The notes under the pieces were generated by a model. That model did no database searches, had not been told where the DNA came from, and saw only the letters and a list, made by a program, of their open reading frames with translations. This document shows positions 5,846 to 13,036 of a DNA stretch of 27,046 bases, piece by piece (the stretch's first letter is position 1; each line of letters starts with the position of its first letter). Made by a program: the position numbers and the translations under genes. The stretch is from a virus: IMG/VR virus record IMGVR_UViG_3300023184_004984, positions 1 through 27,046 of that record. One strand, given 5' to 3'.

Positions 5846-7053
5846 TTTGTGCCCTCTAGTGCTGTAGGAATATTTACCAGACCGGGGCCAATTTCTACGC
5901 ACTTTATCCCCATGCCGGAATATCGTTTGAGGTGGTACATGTGTGGCATCAACACACGTTCCAATTCGCTATGCAGTCCGCGAGCACCTGTACGGCTCTC
6001 TAAAGTACGTTCAGCAATAGAGTCCAAGGCTGTGTCAGTAAACTGCAATTCCACTCCATCTTCAGCAAACAACCACTGGTATTGCTCAACAAAGTTGTTT
6101 TTTACACCTGTAAGAATATGCACCAAATCCTCTTTGGTGAGTTCTTGCAAACTCACCCAGTTGGGAAAACGTCCCACAAACTCTGGAATCATACCGTACT
6201 TGACCAAGTCATCAGGTGTGGTCAGTGCAAGATCTGTGTCAGCATCGCTTTTGACTCTGGCACCAAATCCGATGCTGGTGCCTTGCACACGATTTTTAAC
6301 AATCGAATCAAGTCCAACAAATGCACCGCCAGCAATAAACAATATGTTTCGAGTATCAATTTCGATCATGTCTCCTGACGGATGCTTGCGGCCACCACCT
6401 GCTGGTATGCGACACACTGTGCCTTCTACCATTTTTAGCAAGGCCTGTTGAACACCTTCTCCAGACACGTCTCTTGTGATACTGGCACTCTCGCCTTTAC
6501 GGGCTATCTTGTCAATTTCATCCACAAACACAATCCCACGCTGTGTTCGATTGATATCACCATCAGCGGCTGTGAACAATCTAGTGATCAAACTTTCAAC
6601 GTCGTCGCCCACATAGCCTGCTTCTGTGATACTGGTGGCATCCGCAATGGCAAATGGCACATCAAGATACCGTGCCACACTCTTGGCCAACAAGGTCTTG
6701 CCTGAACCAGTGGGACCTAGCATGAGTACATTGGCTTTTTCCATTTCTGGTTCAGTGGTGGTCTTATTGATACGTTTGTAATGATTCACAATGGCCACAC
6801 TCAGCATGATTTTGGCTGATTCTTGACCAATCACATACTGATCTAAATATTGTCGAAGCGCAATAGGATCAAGTTTCCTGGGTTCCTTGGCGGTCTCGGG
6901 TTTGGCTTGCGGATTTTCATCTATCAAGAGTCCTTGACAAAAATCCACACACTCATTGCAAATACCCACTTTTTCACCTACTATGAGTTTTCGAACTGAG
7001 TCTTTATGCTTGCCGCAAAAACTGCAAGTGTTGTGTAAATCAGATGCCATCAT
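5842..7053 (-). CDS. clpX: ClpX, AAA+ unfoldase of the ClpXP protease
   Basis: 403 residues, near full bacterial length. The N-terminal zinc domain has C10, C13, C32 and C35. Walker A GPTGSGKT is at 113-120 and the pore loop AGYVGD at 145-150. Walker B VFVDEID starts at V175, followed by the RKH loop (GRKHP, 221-225), the ClpP-docking tripeptide IGF at 261-263, and sensor II GAR at 356-358. Every catalytic element looks intact. In the family ClpX unfolds proteins and feeds them to ClpP; no clpP is in the window, so the IGF loop suggests docking on host ClpP. The start overlaps the stop of the upstream membrane protein, with AAAGGT before tandem ATGs. The stop overlaps the TTG of bS21. Confidence 0.96.
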   Translation of the reverse strand: MMASDLHNTCSFCGKHKDSVRKLIVGEKVGICNECVDFCQGLLIDENPQAKPETAKEPRKLDPIALRQYLDQYVIGQESAKIMLSVAIVNHYKRINKTTTEPEMEKANVLMLGPTGSGKTLLAKSVARYLDVPFAIADATSITEAGYVGDDVESLITRLFTAADGDINRTQRGIVFVDEIDKIARKGESASITRDVSGEGVQQALLKMVEGTVCRIPAGGGRKHPSGDMIEIDTRNILFIAGGAFVGLDSIVKNRVQGTSIGFGARVKSDADTDLALTTPDDLVKYGMIPEFVGRFPNWVSLQELTKEDLVHILTGVKNNFVEQYQWLFAEDGVELQFTDTALDSIAERTLESRTGARGLHSELERVLMPHMYHLKRYSGMGIKCVEIGPGLVNIPTALEGTN

Positions 7054-8645
7054 GCACCTTTGGGGTTGTTTTGTAAGCGTTGTGCCACTTGTTCTCTTTC
7101 TGCATCATTCAGTAATTCGGGATCGTACTCGCCTGTGGTCAGTTTCTCAATAAGATGATCGATATAGGCTGTGTCATAAGCGTACTGATCACTGAGTCCT
7201 TTGTCAACCTCAATCCATTTGAGTCCATTGTATTTGTACAAGACACTGGGCATCTGATCCACTCTAATGAATGAATCTCCCTTGACAGGTGCATCAGGAA
7301 ATCGAATACCAAATCCTCTCAAACGACCAGTGCTGGAAATACTGCCGTCATTGTCTGCCTGGAGATTGATATAGCCTTGCCAAGGCAAAGTGTCTATTGC
7401 ACCTGTTTCATGAAGCCTTCTTTGTTCCTTTACGGTTTCACCTGGATGTTCTGCTTTCCACTGACGCTTGGCTTCTTTTTCAATGTCGGTTTCTCCACTA
7501 GGTGGTGTAAGATAATCTCCCGGACGTTCCAGACTTTGCAATTTGTCAAATTTTGATACCAAGCGTTCATCATTATACACTGATAGATCAGGTTCTGCAA
7601 CTATAGGAACATTGTCGGCAGGATTAGAGTTAGTAACTACAAATTGAATTGGTTCCTCACCATTGACATTGTCTAGCACATCACATTGTCTGTTAGGACA
7701 GAATAGACCAATACCCGGAGCATCCACTAGAGGTGTACCACACTTGTAACAAGGTATAGGGTCATCAGGTGGTTCTGTTGTAATTGTTTCTACAGATTCT
7801 TTAAGTTGTTCTACTTGTTGTTCTGTTAGTGGTCCATCATCAGGTTCATACTTAGGCACAGGATCATCGTGTATAAAGCCTCCTGTACCTTGTCGAGCCC
7901 ATTCAAACTGCTTGTTAGCGGCTAGAATAAGTGTGAGTGCTAGTGGATCAAACACCAGCACAATCATAATAATTACTAATCTTACCGCTCGTTCCAGTAT
8001 GTTTGAGTCCGGATTATCGCCATAGACCAAGGCGGCAATATATTTGATCGGGCCCACTTCCGCCTCGACCTTTCTAAATTCAACTGCAAGAGGCGCTCGC
8101 TCTTCGTTAAGTGTGGTAATCTTTTTTTGACTCTCTGCAATTTCCTGAAGTAGTCGACCACGCTCTTTCTGTTGACCCCGACGAATAGCAACTGCTTTGT
8201 CGGCACCTTTTTCATCTGTTGAGCGGCCCATAACTTGGTCCACTGCCTCGTCAAGTTGTTTAAGCGCCTTACGGTTTGCATCTATGTTCTCTCGTTCTAT
8301 CTTGATTTTTTCATCGTATATGGCTACCTTGGCTACAGCATCGCCTGATACTAAACTTTGATCTGAGTGGGCCTTGCTGAGATATCCAAAAATTCCCATC
8401 GAGGTCAACAACATGAGAAATGCTACTGCGGGTATTAGATACAGTTTGAATATGATGCCAGCACGTTTCCAGTTATTGTGCAACCAAACTGTGGCCACAA
8501 TCTTTCCTAGTTCCAAACTGGCACCCATGATGATCACAGGTATTGTGGCCGCGGAGAAAATAGCAGTGAGTCCTGCTACTGAATAATACGCGGCCACCAC
8601 ACTCAATAGCAAAGCAGTGGCCAAGATACCTAAACCAAATATCAT
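7050..8645 (-). CDS. Membrane protein with coiled coil and zinc ribbon, unknown function
   Basis: 531 residues. About three hydrophobic segments fill residues 3-90, a charged heptad-rich coiled coil spans roughly 103-195, and another hydrophobic segment lies at 221-243. A soluble C-terminal half then begins with acidic linkers and a four-Cys zinc ribbon (C299, C302, C316, C321). The rest is polar and hydrophilic with no known enzyme motif. The layout suggests an inner-membrane protein with a large cytoplasmic domain. It is the gene directly before clpX (ATGA overlap). The ribosome site is weak (AAAG). The function is unknown; a membrane anchor, an assembly platform or a host-takeover factor would all fit. 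Confidence 0.75.
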   Translation of the reverse strand: MIFGLGILATALLLSVVAAYYSVAGLTAIFSAATIPVIIMGASLELGKIVATVWLHNNWKRAGIIFKLYLIPAVAFLMLLTSMGIFGYLSKAHSDQSLVSGDAVAKVAIYDEKIKIERENIDANRKALKQLDEAVDQVMGRSTDEKGADKAVAIRRGQQKERGRLLQEIAESQKKITTLNEERAPLAVEFRKVEAEVGPIKYIAALVYGDNPDSNILERAVRLVIIMIVLVFDPLALTLILAANKQFEWARQGTGGFIHDDPVPKYEPDDGPLTEQQVEQLKESVETITTEPPDDPIPCYKCGTPLVDAPGIGLFCPNRQCDVLDNVNGEEPIQFVVTNSNPADNVPIVAEPDLSVYNDERLVSKFDKLQSLERPGDYLTPPSGETDIEKEAKRQWKAEHPGETVKEQRRLHETGAIDTLPWQGYINLQADNDGSISSTGRLRGFGIRFPDAPVKGDSFIRVDQMPSVLYKYNGLKWIEVDKGLSDQYAYDTAYIDHLIEKLTTGEYDPELLNDAEREQVAQRLQNNPKGA

Positions 8646-8651
8646 AGATCT

Positions 8652-8969
8652 TTATTTACCGGGTGGTTGTACCTGCTGAACAGCATGTTTAATGGCCACC
8701 CAGGTACCGAAAGCAGGATCTGGCACTTCAAACCACACACGTTCTTTTGTGTCTGGCGTGCTCCATATTTTAGCACGTTCCAACCTGCGTTTGACATGTG
8801 CCTGACCACGCCAATTGGTACCAAATTGTGCTCGGGCTTCTCGTATGATAGCATACCATGTTTCAGTGTCTGCTATCTCAAAATATAATTTGTACATGGG
8901 CAAGGCCGTTTGTCTAAGAGAATCAAGGGACTGAAGCGTGGAATCAGAGGCTTCGATATTGATAGACAT
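8652..8969 (-). CDS. Hypothetical phage protein (105 aa)
   Basis: 105 residues with no recognised domain. The middle is rich in Trp and Arg (YAIIREARAQFGTNWRGQAH, then VKRRLERAKIW), and the C-terminus is WVAIKHAVQQVQPPGK. The start is well supported by AAAAGGA 6 bases upstream. The gene ends 6 bases before the 531-residue membrane protein and begins 13 bases after a possible 34-codon ORF, so all of them probably share the transcript started at 9168-9197. Function unknown. Confidence 0.65.
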   Translation of the reverse strand: MSINIEASDSTLQSLDSLRQTALPMYKLYFEIADTETWYAIIREARAQFGTNWRGQAHVKRRLERAKIWSTPDTKERVWFEVPDPAFGTWVAIKHAVQQVQPPGK

Positions 8970-8982
8970 GTTTCATTCCTTT

Positions 8983-9087
8983 TCACTGAAGTTCCAAATG
9001 GGCATACACCGGGTACCAGCCGGTTTTGATCTGTTGCCAGATCTTGGTCAGTGTCTCAACCTTGTGGACATTACATCTACATGCCAC
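8983..9087 (-). CDS. Possible very small protein (34 codons, GTG start)
   Basis: The frame ends KVETLTKIWQQIKTGWYPVY followed by AHLELQ and a TGA 13 bases before the next gene. Its amphipathic, protein-like composition and tight spacing to the next start suggest real coding. The frame closes upstream at a TAA near 9130, and the only plausible start is a GTG at 9087 without a clear Shine-Dalgarno. It could therefore be a genuine micro-protein, the remains of a longer gene, or chance. No family recognised. Confidence 0.35.
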   Translation of the reverse strand: MACRCNVHKVETLTKIWQQIKTGWYPVYAHLELQ

Positions 9088-9167
9088 GGCAGTGTCGGGC
9101 CCGGGTTATCGAATCACCCCGCTCACTCCATTAGATCGCCACCATCACCTTGCTCATGCACAACGAC
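9088..9167 (-). other. Non-coding leader of the clpX transcript
   Basis: About 80 bases between the promoter at 9168-9197 and the possible 34-codon ORF. It holds only tiny frames (8-12 codons) and a GGGT/ACCC inverted repeat around an ATCGAAT loop near 9103-9119. Together with the small ORF it makes the longest stretch without a confident gene in the window (8970-9198). It does not fold into a recognisable tRNA. Confidence 0.4.
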
Positions 9168-9197
9168 ATTATACAAGGAAAGTGGTGGCAGTGTCAA
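9168..9197 (-). promoter_or_regulatory. Consensus sigma70 promoter upstream of the clpX cluster
   Basis: On the minus strand TTGACA, an 18-base spacer, then TATAAT: both hexamers are perfect. It lies directly after the stop of the 127-residue acidic protein gene and points toward the 105-residue protein, the membrane protein, clpX, bS21 and beyond. It would be read by host RNA polymerase without phage factors, which implies early expression. Confidence 0.85.
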
Positions 9198-9198
9198 G

Positions 9199-9582
9199 TT
9201 ACTCTTGTTCTAAACTCAGTGGTCCGTTAAACCAAGTTTCTGTGTCGTTGTTGGTCCAGCCTTCGTTTTCCCAACCGTCATAGGACTCTTCGTCCCAGAG
9301 TTCATCCATGCGTTCGCGTTCTTCTTCCGGCATGTCTTCAGGATACTCAACATCTGCCCAGCAACCATCATCCAAACTATCAAGTTCAAAGTCATAGTCT
9401 GTGGCAAATACTTCAAGTCCATCCGGATTGGCTAGGTCAATGTCAGGTCGCTCATCGCTTTCACAATAGACCTTGCCCCATCTAAAGCCAGTACTGCGTT
9501 TGATTGTTTGGCCATCTTTGGTCCAGAATTCAGTTTCTACTACGTTTTTCTTTTCAGCGGTTGTTAGTACCCACGTGGTCAT
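9199..9582 (-). CDS. Acidic hypothetical phage protein (127 aa)
   Basis: 127 residues, strongly acidic in the C-terminal half, with many Asp/Glu/Trp (DDGCWADVEYPEDMPEEERE, then ESYDGWENEGWTNND). The N-terminal part MTTWVLTTAEKKNVVETEFW looks like a small beta domain. The frame has an earlier ATG at 9594, but the ATG at 9582 has GGAG 6 bases upstream and forms an ATGA overlap with the upstream gene, so it is preferred. The acidic Trp-rich tail could mimic nucleic acid or bind a basic partner; this is speculation. No domain recognised. Confidence 0.7.
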   Translation of the reverse strand: MTTWVLTTAEKKNVVETEFWTKDGQTIKRSTGFRWGKVYCESDERPDIDLANPDGLEVFATDYDFELDSLDDGCWADVEYPEDMPEEERERMDELWDEESYDGWENEGWTNNDTETWFNGPLSLEQE

Positions 9583-9800
9583 TTGTAACTCCATATCTTG
9601 GTGTCAATATCTTGAATGAATTTTTTTGCCCATTTTACATATCCTCCATTAGTGTCGCTCCATGGACAATGCTGTTCCCATAGTGCTTTGGCTGCCGCAG
9701 GATCTGGGTGAGATTTTATCAACTGATCTACGTTGGGTCTGGTGACATATCCATTTATGCCCCAGTCATGTGACCCCAGTGCAGTTTCTAGTTCATTCAC
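9579..9800 (-). CDS. Hypothetical phage protein (73 aa)
   Basis: 73 residues, unrecognised. It contains a helix-like segment VDQLIKSHPDPAAAKALWEQ and ends WAKKFIQDIDTKIWSYK. An AGGA lies about 10 bases before the ATG. It is joined to the next gene by an ATGA overlap and starts 2 bases before the stop of the upstream Bax-inhibitor-like gene, so it belongs to the same operon. Function unknown. Confidence 0.65.
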   Translation of the reverse strand: MNELETALGSHDWGINGYVTRPNVDQLIKSHPDPAAAKALWEQHCPWSDTNGGYVKWAKKFIQDIDTKIWSYK

Positions 9801-9802
9801 TG

Positions 9803-10489
9803 TTACTTCCTATCGCCAAACAGTTGTAACAAGTTCAAGAACAAGTTGATAAAGTCCATGTACAAAGTCAACGCACCACGTACTTCTGCGGCATCACTGG
9901 TTTCATACATGAGTTCTTCGCGAATCTGTTGTGTGTCGTAGGCAGTGAGGCCTAGAAAAATAATAATAGCCAGTGCGGAGATCACCATCTGCATCACGGT
10001 GCTGCCAATAAAGATGTTTACAATACTGGCAATGCAGATGGCGATCAATCCCACAAACATGAACTTGCCCATGCTGTCTAAACTGCGTCGAGTAAAATAA
10101 CCATAGCCACTCATAACCCCAAACAGGATGGCTGACCCCATAAACGCACTCACAATTGATCCCATAGCAAACACAGCAAATATCATGGAGAAACTCAGGC
10201 CCATTAGAGCCGCAAAGCCATGTAGGCATAACTGTGCTACTGGCTTGCTTGGATTATTGCCTAGTACCATGCCAACAGCAAATATGGCTGCCAAGGGTGC
10301 AAAGATCACAATCCATTTCATTACTCCAGTAAAAAGGAACTGTAGCAATTCGGGTGTGGAGCCCACCACGTAACTCACAATCATGCTCACTACTACTGCT
10401 AGACTCATGTGAGCATACACACGCCCCATGGCTGTGTTGATTTCTTCTGCTGAACGATAGGTATCGTTGGCTAAACTTGTGCTAAACAT
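9803..10489 (-). CDS. Bax inhibitor-1 / YccA family membrane protein
   Basis: 228 residues, typical for the family, with about seven hydrophobic helices. The family end pattern is present: GLTAYDTQQI with a conserved Asp, then LTLYMDFINLFLNLLQLFG with a second Asp. In bacterial relatives these acidic residues form the pH and calcium sensor of the channel. E. coli YccA belongs to the same family and is a substrate and modulator of the FtsH membrane protease. The N-terminal tail before the first helix is about 25 residues. A very strong ribosome site (AAGGAGGAG) precedes the ATG, suggesting high expression. It follows a large phage hypothetical and is not far upstream of the clpX/clpS cluster. 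A role in FtsH or membrane-stress control is inference. Confidence 0.92.
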   Translation of the reverse strand: MFSTSLANDTYRSAEEINTAMGRVYAHMSLAVVVSMIVSYVVGSTPELLQFLFTGVMKWIVIFAPLAAIFAVGMVLGNNPSKPVAQLCLHGFAALMGLSFSMIFAVFAMGSIVSAFMGSAILFGVMSGYGYFTRRSLDSMGKFMFVGLIAICIASIVNIFIGSTVMQMVISALAIIIFLGLTAYDTQQIREELMYETSDAAEVRGALTLYMDFINLFLNLLQLFGDRK

Positions 10490-10530
10490 ACTCTCCTCCT
10501 TGGTTGGTAAATTCTACAATACAATCACAT

Positions 10531-11526
10531 TTAGGACACAATGTCCGAAAACTGTTCGTAAATCTGATCAAGTTCATCACGCAAAAACTGTTCATCTGGA
10601 TCATAGGCAATGCCTTGCCACTCTTTGATCTTGATTTCTTGGGCTTTGTCATAGTCTGCTGGTTCTGCCCAGGCACTGATCCAGTGTGTGCCAATCCATT
10701 TGGCTTGATGTGTATAACTGTTCTTGCCCGATGTACGTATCATATAGTTACCTTCGCGCACAGGGGTAATTTTCTTTGGAAACCATTCGGTCATTTGATA
10801 TTCAATATCATCCATGGTCGAGTACTTTTGCCAGGTGTTGGAATCTTTCACAAGATAGAAACCAAACTCCGAACCTTTACCATTAGTGTCACCGCCATAG
10901 TTGTCAATCTGTTCGCCGTCGTATTTGACACTGTTGATAATGTCGTTGCCATCAATCTCATCGTAGCCCAGTTCAAGTTTTGCAACATCAAATGGCGTCT
11001 TAAGAGGAATCTCGCCTTCAAAGAAAGTACCCTTCTCGTTGCTGACGGCAAAGAATACCACAGTGCCCACAGGCTGGCCACCAATCCAGTATTCTTCACC
11101 GCCGCCCCATTCAGGTTCAGGATTGCCGTCACTGTCTTCGTAGCCGGTGATATCTTCCAGACGCTTTTCGTAAAAGATTTGATCTTGTTCGTCCGTGATC
11201 TGTAGCGTACCGGCATTGCGGTCAACACCGTGTGCATGACAGATGTCATCACAGTCATAGTAACTGCCCGGAGTAAATGGCCACATTTCTTCGGGAATGT
11301 TGTTTTCTTCTGCGTAGTCTGAGTCCCAGGCAAAGTCGCTTAGGTTCAGTCTACGCTGTCTAAAGTAGTTGTAGATCTTGCGATCCACTGTGCCCATGAT
11401 GTACTCGCCACCGTAACCCCACAATTGAATCTTGTAGGTTCTAGGTGTGAATCGTAGCGTTTCCATCAACCGTTCATGTTCAGGATTGACTGTTTGTAAT
11501 TCTACTGTTTCTGGTTTTTTAGGCAC
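10531..11526 (-). CDS. Large acidic hypothetical phage protein (331 aa)
   Basis: 331 residues, acidic and rich in Tyr, Trp, Asp and Gly. It contains segments such as YKIQLWGYGGEYIMGTVDRK, EWGGGEEYWIGGQPVGTVVF and WFPKKITPVREGNYMIRTSG. The last suggests a small beta barrel or SH3-like module, but no named domain is recognised. The start is GTG at 11526 with AAGGAG in front, overlapping the upstream stop by 8 bases. No signal peptide or membrane helix. It ends 41 bases before the Bax-inhibitor-like gene. Function unknown. Confidence 0.75.
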   Translation of the reverse strand: MPKKPETVELQTVNPEHERLMETLRFTPRTYKIQLWGYGGEYIMGTVDRKIYNYFRQRRLNLSDFAWDSDYAEENNIPEEMWPFTPGSYYDCDDICHAHGVDRNAGTLQITDEQDQIFYEKRLEDITGYEDSDGNPEPEWGGGEEYWIGGQPVGTVVFFAVSNEKGTFFEGEIPLKTPFDVAKLELGYDEIDGNDIINSVKYDGEQIDNYGGDTNGKGSEFGFYLVKDSNTWQKYSTMDDIEYQMTEWFPKKITPVREGNYMIRTSGKNSYTHQAKWIGTHWISAWAEPADYDKAQEIKIKEWQGIAYDPDEQFLRDELDQIYEQFSDIVS

Positions 11527-11983
11527 TCTCGCTCTCCTTGTTAGATAGTTTTGCTACCATTAAAAAATGTTCATACGCCAATCGAACTGCTGGATTGGTT
11601 AACAGTTTGTCTGCTTCCTGTTGTAATGCTTTTAGGCCTGCTTCAGCAATCTCACGAGCACTGGCCTGTTCAAGGATTCTAGCATCTTCACCAAACACCT
11701 TGATCAAATGTTCCCAAGCCGCCTTTTGCTGTTGTGTAAGAGTTTTGGTCTTTGGTCTAATTTCACTGGCTTGGCGAATAGCATTGGTCATGGCAAACTC
11801 AGCCACACGGCTCGCCGCAATCATGGGAGCATAGGCAGGATCAATATTATATCGGGTAACCTGTCCACCAGGATAACACATCACAAGATGTGAGCCTTTT
11901 GTCATAGAACTAAAAATATCGTAATCGTTTTCAGCCACAGGCACATATCTGCGACCACGTTTTTTGTAGTAGATCTTTTTCAT
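11519..11983 (-). CDS. Conserved-type phage hypothetical protein (154 aa)
   Basis: 154 residues. A basic start MKKIYYKKRGRRYVPV is followed by a short beta part (GSHLVMCYPGGQVTRYNIDP) and then a long, mostly helical Ala-rich region (residues 55-150). This arrangement looks familiar from T4-like aquatic phages, but I cannot name a function. Start and stop overlap the neighbouring genes, so it sits in one continuous operon from 12844 to 9803. Confidence 0.75.
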   Translation of the reverse strand: MKKIYYKKRGRRYVPVAENDYDIFSSMTKGSHLVMCYPGGQVTRYNIDPAYAPMIAASRVAEFAMTNAIRQASEIRPKTKTLTQQQKAAWEHLIKVFGEDARILEQASAREIAEAGLKALQQEADKLLTNPAVRLAYEHFLMVAKLSNKESESA

Positions 11984-12420
11984 CGATAATTCTTGTCTAG
12001 TTTAGTGTTAGTCAAACCTGCTAGAGTTTGGAACTGATCCCAGGCTTCTTTTACCGCAGGACGAGATTCTAACTCTGAATCTGGTAGCACAGTTTCCAAC
12101 CATATTTCAGGACGACGGCTAGGCTTGGCACCAAACTTGCGTGGCTGATGCATCTTACCAGTGTCATACAGTTCTATGCTGACACTACGGAATTGATCCT
12201 CGTCATGATAGCCAGCCCATTCGGGATTGCTATGACTAAAGAAACCGCGACTGTAAGCATTTTCTGTGCCTCCGCCGTAGCCAATCCAAATGCTCTTCCA
12301 TTGTTCATCATTGTGCGGATCAAAATCCGTACGAGTGATCAGCACTAGTACATCATCAATGTCCACTTGACCGTCCACAATGTCGCGAACGCACCGACTA
12401 TAACTCAGTCCAATTTTCAT
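11980..12420 (-). CDS. Conserved-type phage hypothetical protein (146 aa)
   Basis: 146 residues beginning MKIGLSYSRCVRDIVDGQVD followed by IDDVLVLITRTDFDP, a combination familiar from T4-like aquatic phages though without known function. A Gly-rich stretch (IGYGGGTENAYSRGFFSHSN) and an Arg/Lys-rich segment (PRKFGAKPSRRPE) follow. The ATG overlaps the stop of a 31-codon gene (ATGA), and its own stop overlaps the next gene. Confidence 0.75.
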   Translation of the reverse strand: MKIGLSYSRCVRDIVDGQVDIDDVLVLITRTDFDPHNDEQWKSIWIGYGGGTENAYSRGFFSHSNPEWAGYHDEDQFRSVSIELYDTGKMHQPRKFGAKPSRRPEIWLETVLPDSELESRPAVKEAWDQFQTLAGLTNTKLDKNYR

Positions 12421-12512
12421 TGTGCTGTGTACCGACGCTGTTGCATCACACGCTCAATGGCTTTTCGAATGCGCCACTTGATGTAATGTAACCATTCATT
12501 TGGATGTATCAT
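12417..12512 (-). CDS. Small basic protein (31 aa)
   Basis: 31 residues: MIHPNEWLHYIKWRIRKAIE then RVMQQRRYTAQ. It forms a strongly basic amphipathic helix. The stop overlaps the next gene start (ATGA) and the start lies inside the end of the upstream 43-codon gene, the same packing style as the larger genes around it. The ribosome site is weak (GAAAG). Too short for family assignment; possibly an RNA- or membrane-binding peptide. Confidence 0.55.
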   Translation of the reverse strand: MIHPNEWLHYIKWRIRKAIERVMQQRRYTAQ

Positions 12513-12627
12513 TTTTTTCTACTTTCTTTTCAATAGGTGGCGGAAAATGTGGTTCAATCACATAGTGTGTGGCTGTCCACCAACCAAATGCTGTGATAAA
12601 ACCGTATAAAAATATTTCAACTATCAT
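12496..12627 (-). CDS. Small membrane protein (43 aa)
   Basis: 43 residues: MIVEIFLYGFITAFGWWTAT, then HYVIEPHFPPPIEKKVEKND and TSK. One N-terminal transmembrane helix ending in Trp-Trp is followed by a proline-rich, charged tail. AGGG lies before the ATG. It overlaps the upstream gene by 11 bases and the downstream 31-codon gene by 17 bases. Single-helix proteins of this kind are frequent in T4-like phages. Function unknown. Confidence 0.7.
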   Translation of the reverse strand: MIVEIFLYGFITAFGWWTATHYVIEPHFPPPIEKKVEKNDTSK

Positions 12628-12844
12628 CTTTTAACCCTAGAGTTCCTGGACTATGATCTAGTGTTGCACTAAACTCATCTTCATAAAAATATGCATCAGG
12701 ATCATCGATTACCACAGTCAGGTCACAGTGGCGCAAATCATAATCTACAAAGTTATGATCATTGTCATACACCCGAAAATAGTAGGTGCCATCAAAACGG
12801 TCTATCAAGTGACCGCGAACACCATTGGCTGATCGTGTTGTCAT
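12617..12844 (-). CDS. Hypothetical phage protein (75 aa)
   Basis: 75 residues, unrecognised. The N-terminal part GHLIDRFDGTYYFRVYDNDH, then NFVDYDLRHCDLTVVI, reads as a small beta barrel, followed by an acidic tail. AGGA precedes the ATG by 6 bases. The ATG directly follows the stop of the upstream small secreted-type protein. Function unknown. Confidence 0.7.
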   Translation of the reverse strand: MTTRSANGVRGHLIDRFDGTYYFRVYDNDHNFVDYDLRHCDLTVVIDDPDAYFYEDEFSATLDHSPGTLGLKDDS

Positions 12845-13036
12845 TTATGTCCTATCAACTTTTAGACAAATATATGCAGTTCGTTTATCTTGTTTTTGAC
12901 TCAATCGTTTTTGTTCTTGCTGACATCGGGTCCAAGAGTGATAATATTCAACCGATTGATATTCCAGTTGTGCAGGTCCGAAAGCACTGTGTGCTATCAT
13001 AACTGCTACTAATACAATATCATGTAAAGGTGTCAT
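12845..13036 (-). CDS. Small exported or membrane-anchored protein (63 aa)
   Basis: 63 residues. MTPLHDIVLVAVMIAHSAFG forms a hydrophobic N-terminus that could be a signal peptide or anchor, followed by a polar, basic region with two Cys (SWTRCQQEQKRLSQ and AYICLKVD) that could form a disulphide. An in-frame GTG lies one codon upstream, but the ATG at 13036 overlaps the ligase stop as TGATG with GGAG in front. Possibly a periplasmic or envelope-acting phage protein; function unknown. Confidence 0.6.
   Translation of the reverse strand: MTPLHDIVLVAVMIAHSAFGPAQLEYQSVEYYHSWTRCQQEQKRLSQKQDKRTAYICLKVDRT

Noticed and set aside
5849-6451. 200-codon plus-strand frame
   Set aside because: Exactly antisense to the clpX coding sequence, with a Ser/Pro-rich composition typical of shadows.
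9095-9165. Possible tRNA in the leader (GATTCGATAACC resembling a T-arm)
   Set aside because: Arms do not pair into a cloverleaf and the T-loop would have the wrong size.
10482-10694. Minus-strand frame ending CPKCDCIVEFTNQGGEYV
   Set aside because: The ending with Cys residues looked zinc-ribbon-like, but most of the frame lies inside the 331-residue gene in another frame, there is no ribosome site, and the end includes the Shine-Dalgarno of the Bax-inhibitor gene.
10504-11205. 233-codon plus-strand frame
   Set aside because: Antisense to the 331-residue acidic phage protein, which has a good GTG start and operon packing; the plus product is a hydrophobic shadow.
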